A DNA stretch of 64,000 nt from Streptomyces sp. SLBN-118. GTDB lineage: Bacteria; Actinomycetota; Actinomycetes; Streptomycetales; Streptomycetaceae. Shown here one piece after another: positions 28,034 to 36,371 of the stretch (position 1 is its first letter; the number at the start of each line of letters is the position of its first letter). The translations under genes and the position numbers were made by a program. A model generated the notes under the pieces. It saw nothing but the letters and a program-made list of their open reading frames with translations, did not search any database and had not been told where the DNA came from. The stretch lies in NCBI RefSeq assembly GCF_006715635.1, contig NZ_VFNP01000002.1:682001-746000 (forward strand). The letters are read 5' to 3'.

Positions 28034-28687
28034 ATGACGACGACTCCGGCGGCGTACGACCCGGTGAGAGTGGACGCGGTGCTCGACGCACCGCTGTCAC
28101 GCTGGCTCTGGCTGCTGAAATGGCTGATGCTGATCCCGCACTACATCGTGCTGTGCTTCCTCTGGATCGGTTTCTTCCTGGTCAGTGTGGTCGCCTTCTT
28201 CGCCATTCTGTTCACGGAGCGCTACCCACGGCCGCTGTTCGACTTCAGCGTCGGAGTGCTCCGCTGGACCTGGCGGGTCTCGTACTACGGATACGGGGCG
28301 CTGGCCACCGACCGTTACCCACCGTTCAGCCTGGGCGAGGAACCCGGCTATCCGGCCCGCCTGGACATCGCCTACCCGGAGCGGCTGTCCCGCGGCCTGG
28401 TGCTGGTGAAATGGTGGCTGCTCGCCATCCCGCACTACATCGTGATCGCCTTCTTCGTGGGCGGCTTCCACGCGGGCTGGTGGGACGGCGGCCTGGTCGG
28501 CGTGCTCGCCATCATCGCGGCCGTCATCGTCGCCTTCAGGGAGAAGTACCCGCGGGACCTGTTCGATCTCGTCATGGGTCTCGACCGGTGGGTTCTGCGG
28601 GTCGCCGCGTACGCGACCCTGCTGACCGACGTGTACCCGCCCTTCAGGCTCGACATGGGCGGTACCGACCCGGCACCCGTGCGCTGA
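28034..28687 (+). CDS. DUF4389 membrane protein
   Basis: A 217-residue protein made of two similar halves. Each has a helical hairpin (LLKWLMLIPHYIVLCFLWIG and LVKWWLLAIPHYIVIAFFVG) followed by a F/Y-R-x-P-R-x-L-F-D-x-x-x-G motif (ERYPRPLFDFSVGVLRW; EKYPRDLFDLVMGLDRW). About four membrane helices. DUF4389 is of unknown function and frequent in actinobacteria. GAAGGAG precedes the ATG. A related but imperfect palindrome (GGGAC-N5-GGCCC, 27906-27920) lies upstream. Confidence 0.85.
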   Translation: MTTTPAAYDPVRVDAVLDAPLSRWLWLLKWLMLIPHYIVLCFLWIGFFLVSVVAFFAILFTERYPRPLFDFSVGVLRWTWRVSYYGYGALATDRYPPFSLGEEPGYPARLDIAYPERLSRGLVLVKWWLLAIPHYIVIAFFVGGFHAGWWDGGLVGVLAIIAAVIVAFREKYPRDLFDLVMGLDRWVLRVAAYATLLTDVYPPFRLDMGGTDPAPVR

Positions 28688-28740
28688 GCGTGCGCGGGGT
28701 GGACCTTGACCTCCGCCTGGCAGGTCTCCGGCCGAAACCC

Positions 28741-28754
28741 GGGCCGTTCGGCCC
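28741..28754. promoter_or_regulatory. DosR/DevR-like palindrome upstream of the START-like gene
   Basis: GGGCC-GTTC-GGCCC, a perfect dyad of the same 14-bp form as those at 25979 and 26700, placed 67 nt before the next gene's start. Confidence 0.4.
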
Positions 28755-28820
28755 CTGCGCCGTGTGAGGTACCGCCTCACACTGGAGGCATCGGGCACGT
28801 ATCGGACCTGGGAGGTTGTG

Positions 28821-29489
28821 ATGAACGCCGACACGACCATGGATACGGTCACCGCGCCCCTGTTGCTCGACCAGGCGCTGCCGGACTTCCGGTTCACCCG
28901 CCTCGAGTGCGTGATGATCACCGCCCCGCCCTCTGCGGTGTACGAAGCCACGCGCGAGCTGGACCTGCTCACCATTCACGCACCGCTGTTCGACGCGGTC
29001 ATGTGGGTGCGCGGGATGCCGTACCGGCTTCGCAGCCGCCCCATGCCCACGCCGCCGACGATGCGGGTGGCCGATCTCTTCGACGTCGCCGGCAAGCGTG
29101 ACCAGGACCAGCCCTGGGTGGCGCTCGGCGAGAGTCCACGACGGGAACTCGTCTTCGGAGCCGTCGGCAAGGTATGGAAGCCCGCCATCGAATGGCACCG
29201 GATCGAGCCGGAGGCGTTCGCCGCCTTCGACGAGCCCGGCTGGGCGAAGATGGCGGCCGCTTTCACCATTCATCCGTACGGCACGCAGCGCTCCCTGCTG
29301 GTCTACGAGGCGCGCACCGTCTGCACCGACCCGGCGTCCACGGCCCGCTTCGGCCGCTACTGGACGCTCGTCTCACCGGGTGTCGGCATCGTTCTGCGCA
29401 CCGCGCTGCGGTCGGTCAGGACGGCCGTGGAACACCGGGACAAGCCAGGACCCGTCCGAGTGGAAAGCGCGGAAAGGGATGAGACGTGA
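28821..29489 (+). CDS. Uncharacterised protein, possibly SRPBCC/START-like
   Basis: A 222-residue soluble protein starting at ATG 28821 (GGGAGG seven bases upstream). The opening FTRLECVMITAPPSAVYEATRELD resembles the first strand and helix of START/SRPBCC ligand-binding folds, and ARFGRYWTLVSPGVGIVLRTALRSV resembles their long C-terminal helix. I do not recognise a named family with certainty. Its stop overlaps the flavodoxin remnant. The palindrome upstream suggests membership of the same stress regulon as the alcohol dehydrogenase. Confidence 0.6.
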   Translation: MNADTTMDTVTAPLLLDQALPDFRFTRLECVMITAPPSAVYEATRELDLLTIHAPLFDAVMWVRGMPYRLRSRPMPTPPTMRVADLFDVAGKRDQDQPWVALGESPRRELVFGAVGKVWKPAIEWHRIEPEAFAAFDEPGWAKMAAAFTIHPYGTQRSLLVYEARTVCTDPASTARFGRYWTLVSPGVGIVLRTALRSVRTAVEHRDKPGPVRVESAERDET

Positions 29490-29661
29490 TGCGTGTCGTC
29501 GTTGTGCGGGCGGTGCCGCCCCCGCCATCGCCCGCAGGCTGAAGGGCCACGGCTGTCAACTCGCCGCGGAACCCGAGGCTTTCATCATCGAGGACACCGA
29601 GGGCTCGCTGCGCGAGGACGAGTTCGACCGGGCGAGGGCCCGGGGCGCTGCGCTCGACTGA
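29489..29661 (+). pseudogene. Flavodoxin-family remnant with internal deletion and frameshift
   Basis: ATG 29489 opens a frame reading MRVVVV, a typical flavodoxin first strand, which then stops at 29542. In another frame the tail IARRLKGHGCQLAAEPEAF followed by an EDTEGSLREDEFDRARARG-type ending closely resembles the C-terminus of streptomycete flavodoxins. The ~100 codons of the FMN-binding core are absent. The reading is from memory of the family, not alignment. An alternative is a real 60-residue protein from ATG 29479. Confidence 0.5.
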
Positions 29662-29753
29662 GGCGACCCCTGCGCAGTCCGTGCCTCACGGGCGCCTTGC
29701 GCCGATACTGGGCTGGGCCGGCAGGCAGCCGCTCCACTCACCAGGAGGTACCC

Positions 29754-30746
29754 GTGAGGATGCTCATCAATGTGCCGGAGACCGTCGTCGCCGACGCCCT
29801 CCGCGGTATGGCGGCCGCACATCCCGAGTTGTCCGTCGATGTGGAGAACCGGGTGATCGTGCGGCGTGACGCTCCCGTCGCAGGAAAGGTCGGGCTGGTC
29901 TCCGGGGGCGGTTCGGGGCACGAGCCGCTGCACGGCGGCTTCGTCGGGCCCGGAATGCTCGCGGCGGCGTGCCCGGGAGAGGTCTTCACGAGTCCGGTGC
30001 CCGATCAGATGGTGCGGGCGGCCGCCGCCGTCGACAGCGGCGAGGGTGTGCTGTTCGTCGTCAAGAACTACACGGGCGACGTCCTCAACTTCGACATGGC
30101 CGCCGAGCTCGCAGAGGACGAGGGGGTACGCCTGGCCAAGGTGCTGGTGAACGACGATGTAGCGGTGACCGACAGCCTCTACACGGCCGGCCGGCGCGGT
30201 ACCGGCGCCACTCTGTTCGTCGAGAAGATCGCCGGTGCGGCCGCCGAGGAGGGCGCGCCGCTGGAGCGCGTCGAGTCGATCGCCCGGCAGGTCAACGAGA
30301 ACTCCCGAAGCTTCGGCGTCGCGCTCAGCGCCAGTACGACGCCCGCGAAAGGCAGCCCGACCTTCGATCTCCCGCCGGGCGAGCTGGAGTTGGGCATCGG
30401 CATTCACGGCGAGCCGGGCCGCGAGCGGCGCCCGATGATGACCTCGCGCGAGATCGCGGACTTCGCCGTCAACGCGGTGCTCGAGGATCTGCCTCCCACC
30501 TCTCCGGTGATCGTGCTCGTCAATGGCATGGGCGCCACTCCGCTGCTGGAGCTGTACGGCTTCAACGCCGAGGTGCAGCGGGTGCTGAGCGAGCGCCGGG
30601 TGCCCGTCGTCCGTACCCTCGTCGGGAACTATGTGACGTCACTCGACATGGCGGGTTGTTCGGTGACGCTCTGTCAGGTCGACGAGGAGCTGCTGCGGTT
30701 GTGGGACGCGCCGGTTGAGACGCCGGCCCTGCGCTGGGGCCGCTGA
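29754..30746 (+). CDS. dhaK: Dihydroxyacetone kinase subunit DhaK
   Basis: A 330-residue protein matching the DhaK subunit length. GLVSGGGSGHEPLHGGFVG and VKNYTGDVLNFDMA form the substrate pocket, and the histidine in GIGIHGEPG is the residue that binds dihydroxyacetone covalently. GTG 29754 is preferred (AGGAGG five bases upstream); ATG 29760 is the alternative. First gene of dhaKLM. Together they phosphorylate dihydroxyacetone using phosphoenolpyruvate through the PTS. Confidence 0.94.
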   Translation: MRMLINVPETVVADALRGMAAAHPELSVDVENRVIVRRDAPVAGKVGLVSGGGSGHEPLHGGFVGPGMLAAACPGEVFTSPVPDQMVRAAAAVDSGEGVLFVVKNYTGDVLNFDMAAELAEDEGVRLAKVLVNDDVAVTDSLYTAGRRGTGATLFVEKIAGAAAEEGAPLERVESIARQVNENSRSFGVALSASTTPAKGSPTFDLPPGELELGIGIHGEPGRERRPMMTSREIADFAVNAVLEDLPPTSPVIVLVNGMGATPLLELYGFNAEVQRVLSERRVPVVRTLVGNYVTSLDMAGCSVTLCQVDEELLRLWDAPVETPALRWGR

Positions 30747-30784
30747 ACCACCAGCCCCCGTTCGACTCACCCCAGGGAGTTCAT

Positions 30785-31390
30785 GTGCTCGACGCCGAAT
30801 TCTTCCGTCGCTGGCTGACGGCAGCCGCGGCCCGTGTGGACCGTGAGGCGGACCGGCTGACCGAGCTGGACTCGGCGATCGGCGACGCCGACCACGGCAC
30901 CAACATGCAGCGCGGATTCACCGCGGTGACGGCGGCCCTGGACAAGGAGTCGCCGCAGACGCCGGGAGCCGCACTGACCCTGGCGGGGCGGCAGTTGATC
31001 TCCACGGTGGGCGGAGCATCGGGCCCGTTGTACGGCACACTGCTGCGGCGTACGGGCAAGGCGCTCGGCGACGATGCCGAGGTGACGCCCTGTCAGCTCG
31101 CCGACGCCCTGCGCACGGGAGTGGCGGCGGTCGCGCAGCTCGGCGGGGCCAAGGCCGGGGACAAGACGATGCTGGACGCACTGGAGCCCGCTGTCGCAGC
31201 CCTCGGCGACAGCACCGAGTCGTTCGCAGCAGCACGCGAGGCGGCCGAGGCGGGCGCGCTCGCGACCGTACCGCTGCAGGCACGCAAGGGCAGGGCCAGC
31301 TATCTGGGCGAGCGCAGCATCGGGCACCAGGACCCGGGCGCGACCTCCTCGGCCCTGCTGATCGCGGCGCTCGCGGAGGTGGCGGGATGA
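30785..31390 (+). CDS. dhaL: Dihydroxyacetone kinase ADP-binding subunit DhaL
   Basis: A 201-residue helical-barrel subunit. The motif LDSAIGDADHGTNMQRGF carries the aspartates that hold Mg-ADP, and TVGGASGPLYGTLLRRTGKA and RSIGHQDPGATS are also characteristic. Starts at GTG 30785 with AGGGAG five bases upstream. In PTS-dependent systems its bound ADP is a permanent cofactor rephosphorylated by DhaM. It overlaps dhaM by 4 nt (ATGA), indicating translational coupling. Confidence 0.94.
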   Translation: MLDAEFFRRWLTAAAARVDREADRLTELDSAIGDADHGTNMQRGFTAVTAALDKESPQTPGAALTLAGRQLISTVGGASGPLYGTLLRRTGKALGDDAEVTPCQLADALRTGVAAVAQLGGAKAGDKTMLDALEPAVAALGDSTESFAAAREAAEAGALATVPLQARKGRASYLGERSIGHQDPGATSSALLIAALAEVAG

Positions 31391-31797
31391 GCCAGGGCAA
31401 ACGGGTCGGGATCGTCCTGGTCTCGCACAGCAATGAGGTGGCGGCGGCCGTCGCCGAACTGGCCAAGGGGCTCGCGGGCGGCGGCCCGACCGCGCCCGTG
31501 GCCCCGGCGGGCGGAACCCCCGACGGCGGACTCGGCACCAGCTCGGAGCTGATCTCGGCGGCCGCGGCTTCGGTGGACGGTGGCGCGGGGGTGGCCGTAC
31601 TCGTCGATCTGGGCAGTGCCGTACTGACGGTGAAGGCACTGCTGGCCGAGGGCGATGAACTCCCCAACGGGACACGGCTGGTGGACGCGCCGTTCGTGGA
31701 GGGCGCGGTGGCGGCGCTGGTGACCGCGTCGACGGGCGGGGATCTCGATGCCGTCGTGGCCGCGGCCTCGGAGGCGTACGGCTACCGGAAGGTGTGA
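31387..31797 (+). CDS. dhaM: Dihydroxyacetone kinase phosphotransfer subunit DhaM (EIIA-Man type)
   Basis: A 136-residue single-domain protein. VGIVLVSHSNEVAAAV holds the phospho-accepting histidine, and VAVLVDLGSAVLTVKALL is the second conserved strand. It is the short form, lacking the HPr and EI domains that some DhaM proteins carry, so it must take phosphate from the cell's general HPr. That links glycerol or dihydroxyacetone use to the PTS, which in streptomycetes also imports N-acetylglucosamine. Confidence 0.92.
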   Translation: MSQGKRVGIVLVSHSNEVAAAVAELAKGLAGGGPTAPVAPAGGTPDGGLGTSSELISAAAASVDGGAGVAVLVDLGSAVLTVKALLAEGDELPNGTRLVDAPFVEGAVAALVTASTGGDLDAVVAAASEAYGYRKV

Positions 31798-32192
31798 GCC
31801 CAAAGCCCGGGCGCAGACAGCCGGCCCTCGTCACGATCGACAGGTCCGTGCGCCCATTGCCACAGCGGCTCGCGAAGGCGTACGAGTGCGGTGTCCTGCG
31901 CCCGGAAGGCTGACGGCACCGGGGAACACCTTCCAAAAGGGTGACGCCGTCACCCCGGTGGCCCCGGTCGTCGCTGCGCAGGCACCGGTTCGGCCGGGGC
32001 ACCCTGGCATACCGCGTGACCTGGCACGACCGTGACAGCCGCGACGCCCGACGGGGCGACACACAGCCCCCGCGCACCCCGCGCCGCATGCGCCACCCCC
32101 GTCGGCCCACCTAGCGTCAGTCCCTACGAGGGGCATTTATCCCATTTCGCCGAACTTCCGCCATTGCTCCTCGGGAACTTGGAGAACTGACC
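31798..32192. other. Intergenic region with a perfect inverted repeat
   Basis: 395 nt between dhaM and the secreted-protein gene; no convincing coding sequence. It contains a 7-bp perfect dyad, GGGTGAC-GCC-GTCACCC, at 31939-31955, which could be the dhaKLM terminator or an operator. The last ~70 nt are more AT-rich (GGCATTTATCCCATTTC), the likely promoter area of the next gene. Confidence 0.5.
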
Positions 32193-32741
32193 ATGCGTGC
32201 GATACATGTCCCCTCCCTCGTGCTGATCGGCACCGCCGCGCTGGCTCTCGGCACCCCGGCCGCCCTCGCCGACGACGGGGGCAGCATCACCTCGTTCGGC
32301 TCCACCATCACGCCCACGACTCAGTCGCCGGGCGACCCCGCACCCCTCAGCGGCACCGAGTGCGAGGCCGAGCCCGGCAACGCGGACTGCCTGGGCGAGG
32401 CGAGCACGAGCGTCGCCGACGGGTCGGACCTGTACGGCGGGCAGACCGGGAAGACTGGGCAGGCCGAGATGACGGACCCGACGGACGGGACCGACATGAC
32501 AGGGAAGGCCGAGCCCTCCAAGCCCATGGAGCCCGTCGAGCCCGCATGGCCCGTCGAGCCCACCAAACCGGTCAAGCCCGTCAAGCCCGCCAAGCCCATC
32601 GGCGGCGTGAAGGGAGGCACCGGCGGCAGCTTCGCCGACCTGAGCCCCACACAGATCGGCGTCGGATCCGCTCTCATCGCGGGCGCGCTCGCCGGTGGAG
32701 GTGTCCTGATGCTGCGCCGCCCCAACGAGAACGGCAGCTGA
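32193..32741 (+). CDS. Secreted, proline-rich, cell-surface-type protein; probable sortase partner
   Basis: A 182-residue protein. The N-terminal signal peptide (LVLIGTAALALGTPAALA) precedes a mature acidic/Thr-rich part with two cysteines, then PVEP/KPVKP repeats (residues ~108-132) that would span the cell wall. The C-terminus has LSPTQIG followed by a hydrophobic helix (VGSALIAGALAGGGVLML) and RR, the layout of a sortase sorting signal though without a canonical LPxTG or LAxTG. GGAG precedes the ATG. A class F sortase follows 15 nt later, so the two are probably one operon. Confidence 0.75.
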   Translation: MRAIHVPSLVLIGTAALALGTPAALADDGGSITSFGSTITPTTQSPGDPAPLSGTECEAEPGNADCLGEASTSVADGSDLYGGQTGKTGQAEMTDPTDGTDMTGKAEPSKPMEPVEPAWPVEPTKPVKPVKPAKPIGGVKGGTGGSFADLSPTQIGVGSALIAGALAGGGVLMLRRPNENGS

Positions 32742-32756
32742 CACAAGGGGACGCCC

Positions 32757-33389
32757 ATGCCCACATCCAGCAGACGCGGCACCTGGTTCACGCTCGCCTG
32801 CGTCCTGCTGCTCGGGCTCTTTCTCGTACGCAACGGAGCAGGTGAGGCGACCGGCGGCCCACCCCAGCCCCGCGCCGCCGCAGCCGCACACAAGAGCGCG
32901 GCCGAACCTCTGCCGGCCGCGCCCGGTCCACTCCCCCACTCCCTGCCGCGGCGGATCGTCGTTCCGTCGCTCCGGGTCGACGCCCCGCTGACCGCGGTCG
33001 GCCTCGACGCCGACGGCTGGGTCGATGCGCCACCGCTGCACAACGGCAATCTCGCCGGCTGGTACCGGGGCGGGGTCAGCCCCGGCGAACGGGGCACGTC
33101 CGTCGTCGTCGGCCATGTCGACAACCCGGCGGGCCCGGCCGTCTTCTACTCGCTCGGCTCGCTCCAGCGGGGCAGCCGTATCGAGATCCTGCGCGGCGAC
33201 GGACGCATTGCGGTGTTCGCCGTCTACGCCGTCCAGGTGTTCGCCAAGAAGAACTTCCCCGCCGCCCAGATCTACCGGGACGCGCCTCGGCCGGAGCTGC
33301 GGGTCCTCACCTGCGGCGGCGGGTATGCGAAGAAGACCGGTTACGACGGGAACATCGTGGCGTTCGCCCGGCTGACCGAGGTGCGCTGA
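32757..33389 (+). CDS. Class F sortase
   Basis: A 210-residue membrane-anchored transpeptidase with a single N-terminal helix (WFTLACVLLLGLFLV) and an exported catalytic domain. IVVPSLRVDAPLTAVGL starts the sortase barrel; His120 lies in VVVGHVDNPAG and Cys186 in LRVLTCGGGY, followed by GNIVAFARL where the conserved arginine sits. Length and motifs match class F sortases of actinobacteria, whose substrates are poorly known. The neighbour at 32193 is the obvious candidate substrate. Confidence 0.9.
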   Translation: MPTSSRRGTWFTLACVLLLGLFLVRNGAGEATGGPPQPRAAAAAHKSAAEPLPAAPGPLPHSLPRRIVVPSLRVDAPLTAVGLDADGWVDAPPLHNGNLAGWYRGGVSPGERGTSVVVGHVDNPAGPAVFYSLGSLQRGSRIEILRGDGRIAVFAVYAVQVFAKKNFPAAQIYRDAPRPELRVLTCGGGYAKKTGYDGNIVAFARLTEVR

Positions 33390-33472
33390 GGCCCTGCGGG
33401 GGGGGCCGCCCTGGCGCGGGCGTGCGACCGCGCCACCGCTGCCCTGTCAGTCCGGGCTGCCAGACTGCGGCC

Positions 33473-33688
33473 ATGTCCGCTCCCCGTCGCCGCTGCCCCG
33501 TGTGCCGCCGTGAAATCGCCGTCGTAGCCGGGCGGTTCGCCCGCCATGACCCCGCGGGCGCGCGGACTGCGGCCGAGCTCGTCTCCTGTCCCGGGTCCCG
33601 GCGTCAGGCGCCGCTCGATCCGGCGCTGCAGCCGGATCTCGACGGCGCCGTCGTGCCGGATTTCCCGGGCCAGCTGCCCCTGTTCTGA
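33473..33688 (+). CDS. Small zinc-ribbon-like hypothetical protein
   Basis: A 71-residue protein with a CPVC motif near the N-terminus and a later single cysteine (LVSCPGS), then a proline-rich tail ending FPGQLPLF. I recall similar short proteins in Streptomyces but know no function. No good ribosome site precedes ATG 33473, so the start and even the coding status are moderate calls. Confidence 0.5.
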   Translation: MSAPRRRCPVCRREIAVVAGRFARHDPAGARTAAELVSCPGSRRQAPLDPALQPDLDGAVVPDFPGQLPLF

Positions 33689-33856
33689 GCCGCGTCGCTC
33701 GGCCGAGCTGCGCCCGCCCGCCATCCACAGGTCACTCTCCCCTCACCCGCGCGCCGAGCCCGCGGCGCCGTTGGCGCGCCGTCGCAGCGGGGATTTCCGT
33801 CAGGTTTCACCCCGGGTACGCCTGCCAGGCGCGACAGAAGCCCACCCACCAGGTAC

Positions 33857-33872
33857 ATTGGTCTACACCACT
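33857..33872. promoter_or_regulatory. DasR-responsive element (dre) upstream of nagB
   Basis: The sequence ATTGGTCTACACCACT contains TGGTCTACACCA, one base from the palindromic dre core TGGTCTAGACCA. DasR is the GntR-type repressor of N-acetylglucosamine genes in streptomycetes, and nagB is a known target in S. coelicolor. The site ends about 25 nt before the nagB GTG, fitting repression. Confidence 0.8.
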
Positions 33873-33896
33873 CGCGCTTCAGGGACAGGGATCTTC

Positions 33897-34679
33897 GTGG
33901 AAGTTGTCATCGTTCCGGACTCCGCCGCCGGCGGCGAGCTCATTGCCGACGCCATGGCCGACCTGCTGCGACGCAAGCCCGACGCTCTTCTGGGCGTTGC
34001 CACGGGATCAACTCCGCTGCCCGTCTACCAAGCCCTCGCGGCCAAGGTGCACGGCGGGGAGGTGGACGCCTCCCGGGCCAGGATCTGCCAGCTCGACGAG
34101 TACGTGGGACTGCCGTCCGGGCACCCCGAGTCCTACCGTTCGGTCGTGCTGCGCGAGGTCGTCGAACCCCTCGGCCTGACCGATGCCTCCTTCATGGGCC
34201 CCGACGGCACCGCCGAGGACGTCGCGGCCGCCTGCCTCGCCTATGACCGTGCGCTCGCCGGAGCCGGCGGCGTCGACCTCCAGCTGCTGGGGATAGGCAC
34301 CGACGGCCACATCGGCTTCAACGAGCCCTGCTCCTCGCTCGCCTCCCGCACCCGGATCAAGACGCTGACCCAGCAGACCCGGCAGGACAACGCGCGGTTC
34401 TTCAACGGCCTCGACGAGGTCCCCCACCATGTGATCACCCAGGGCATCGGCACCATCCTGGAAGCCCGCCATGCGGTCCTGCTGGCCACCGGCGAGTCCA
34501 AGGCCGACGCCGTGGCGCTCGCCGTCGAGGGCCCGCTCTCCGCTCTGGTACCGGCATCGGCGCTGCAGCTCCACCCGCACGCCACGGTCGTCGTGGACGA
34601 GGCCGCGGCCTCCAGCCTCAAGCTCGCCGACTACTTCCGCGCCACGTATGCCGCCAAGCCCGACTGGCAGGGCATCTAG
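33897..34679 (+). CDS. nagB: Glucosamine-6-phosphate deaminase
   Basis: A 260-residue enzyme converting glucosamine-6-phosphate to fructose-6-phosphate plus ammonia. Family motifs are LLGVATGSTPLPVYQAL (phosphate binding), CQLDEYVGL (catalytic Asp), LLGIGTDGHIGFNEP (catalytic His) and VITQGIGTILEARHAVLLATG. GTG 33897 has ACAGGG six bases upstream and directly follows a dre operator. A hairpin follows the stop. With the PTS it completes N-acetylglucosamine use, a key nutrient and developmental signal in streptomycetes. Confidence 0.95.
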   Translation: MEVVIVPDSAAGGELIADAMADLLRRKPDALLGVATGSTPLPVYQALAAKVHGGEVDASRARICQLDEYVGLPSGHPESYRSVVLREVVEPLGLTDASFMGPDGTAEDVAAACLAYDRALAGAGGVDLQLLGIGTDGHIGFNEPCSSLASRTRIKTLTQQTRQDNARFFNGLDEVPHHVITQGIGTILEARHAVLLATGESKADAVALAVEGPLSALVPASALQLHPHATVVVDEAAASSLKLADYFRATYAAKPDWQGI

Positions 34680-34680
34680 A

Positions 34681-34708
34681 TTCTCTGGCCGGCCCCGGCC
34701 GGAAGAGG
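34681..34708 (+). terminator. Hairpin after nagB
   Basis: Dyad GGCCG/CGGCC with loop GCCC, extended by CTCT/AGAG with a small bulge, starting just after the nagB stop. No strong T run, as is usual in high-GC hosts. Confidence 0.45.
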
Positions 34709-34878
34709 AATGTTTCGGTCGAGACATAATTTACGACTCAACGGCTCTACGCCGCCCATGAGTTGATACGGTGCGCTGGCTCAGCACTTTTTGACGCGCG
34801 TTCAGACGGCGCGCAACGAAGCCGCCCCCTGACCCCGCGCAGTCGGCCGGTGCTTCACAAGGGCGGCGGGGGATACCC

Positions 34879-36195
34879 ATGAACGACGACATCGATGTGG
34901 TCAGAGCCAGCCTGGAGAGAGTCAGACGACGGGCCTCCCACGTGGTCCGCTACTTCTACGCGCACCTCTTCAACCGCCATCCGGAGCTGCGCCCGCTGTT
35001 TCCGGCCGTGATGGACGATCAGTACGAGCGTCTTTTCACGGCCCTGGTGCATGTCGTGGACCATCTCGACCACCCTGGTCTCCCCGCCCATCTCGAACGG
35101 CTCGGCCGGGATCACCGCAAGTTCGGGATAGTCGACGACGACTACGCGGCAGTGGGCGAGAGCCTGGTCGCCGCCGTCCGGTACCACAGCACGTTTTTCT
35201 GGGACGGCCGGACCGAAGCGGCCTGGAATCGGGTCTACAGGAGTGCCGCCGAGGCCATGACCGGCGGCGCCCGTCTGTCTCTCGCCGCGGGCGAGCCCGC
35301 CTCGTGGGAGGCCACGGTCGTCTCGCACCGGCTTCACGGCGGGCACACGGCTGTCATCCGTGCCGCTCCGTCGGCCCGCTACCCGTGGCTCCCCGGCCAG
35401 TACGCCACCATCGAACACCCCGATCTGCCGGGCGTGTGGCGGCCCTATTCCCTGGCGGGCCACCCCGACCGCGACCGTGTGCTCGAATTCCATGTCGGCC
35501 GGGTCGACGTAGGCCTGATGAGCAATGTGCTGTGCGACCGCACCGAGCCGGGCCAGATACTCCGGCTGGGCGGCGCCTCGGGATCCGCGCTGGCCCCGCC
35601 GCCCGGCACCCCGGCCGTCACCCTGATCGCCGCAGGTACGGGCTGGGCCCCGGTCAAGTCGGTCCTGGAGGAGTTACTTGCCCGCAAACCGGCGCCCCGT
35701 GTCCGTGTCGACGTCGTGGCGCGCGGCGAAGCCGACTTCTACGACGGCGGCGCACTGGTCGACCTGCTGCGCGCCCACCCCTGTCTCAGCGCCTACTGGT
35801 GGTACCAGGAGCGCGGCGAGGACATGACGCGGGCAGCGGAACGGCTGCACAGCAATCTGAGCGCGCGCCGGGAGCTGCGGGGCGAGACCGTCTATCTGTG
35901 CGGACCGGTGATGTTCGTCCAGGAGACGGCCGAGTTGCTGTACGAGTGCGGCTTACCTGCAGAATCGCTCATTCGCGATCCGCTGCCCACCTCCGTGCAG
36001 CAGCGCGGATACGTCTCCCACTCGGAACAGTTCCTCGATCCCCGCCCCGTCACCTGGATCGATCCCGAAGCCCGTACCCGCCCGCTCTCCCTCCCGGCGC
36101 CCTGGGCGTCGCCGGAGCCGGGGGCAGAGCCCGCGCCGGACGACGGCGACTGGTTCGAACCGCTCAGGAAACCGGCCAGAGCTCCGGGGTGTTAG
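34879..36195 (+). CDS. Flavohaemoprotein-type globin-FAD-NAD oxidoreductase
   Basis: A 438-residue protein. The globin domain (~5-135) has YFYAHLFNRHPELRPLFP and the proximal histidine region LGRDHRKFGI. The FAD domain follows, with PGQYATIEH and WRPYSLAGHP, then the NAD domain with LIAAGTGWAPVKSVL and YLCGPVMFVQE. Flavohaemoglobins oxidise nitric oxide to nitrate with NADH and O2. An unusual ~50-residue acidic/proline C-terminal tail follows. Two TTA leucine codons (35674-35676 and 35953-35955) make translation depend on the rare bldA tRNA. The upstream ~100 nt contain an AT-rich patch (GACATAATTTACGACTC) that may be the promoter. Confidence 0.9.
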   Translation: MNDDIDVVRASLERVRRRASHVVRYFYAHLFNRHPELRPLFPAVMDDQYERLFTALVHVVDHLDHPGLPAHLERLGRDHRKFGIVDDDYAAVGESLVAAVRYHSTFFWDGRTEAAWNRVYRSAAEAMTGGARLSLAAGEPASWEATVVSHRLHGGHTAVIRAAPSARYPWLPGQYATIEHPDLPGVWRPYSLAGHPDRDRVLEFHVGRVDVGLMSNVLCDRTEPGQILRLGGASGSALAPPPGTPAVTLIAAGTGWAPVKSVLEELLARKPAPRVRVDVVARGEADFYDGGALVDLLRAHPCLSAYWWYQERGEDMTRAAERLHSNLSARRELRGETVYLCGPVMFVQETAELLYECGLPAESLIRDPLPTSVQQRGYVSHSEQFLDPRPVTWIDPEARTRPLSLPAPWASPEPGAEPAPDDGDWFEPLRKPARAPGC

Positions 36196-36371
36196 GTCCT
36201 GTCCGGCCTGCAGTCTCGGGCTCCCGCCGGGCATGTTGGCACCGCCCCCACCGATAAGGCCGCCCGGGCACCGGGAAAGGTTCCCGACTTTCGATCAGCC
36301 GCCCAAGGGTGTATTCCGGAACGTAGCGGTGCCTCTGCGAGCCCACGTGGCTGACGGCGAAAGGCCGCCCC

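Noticed and set aside
31939..31955. Perfect dyad GGGTGAC-GCC-GTCACCC as a specific operator
   Set aside because: Could equally be a terminator stem; no known regulator consensus recognised, so it is only noted in the intergenic entry.
33810..33820. GGGTAC before nagB as a SigB-type promoter
   Set aside because: No GNNT element at 14-16 nt upstream.
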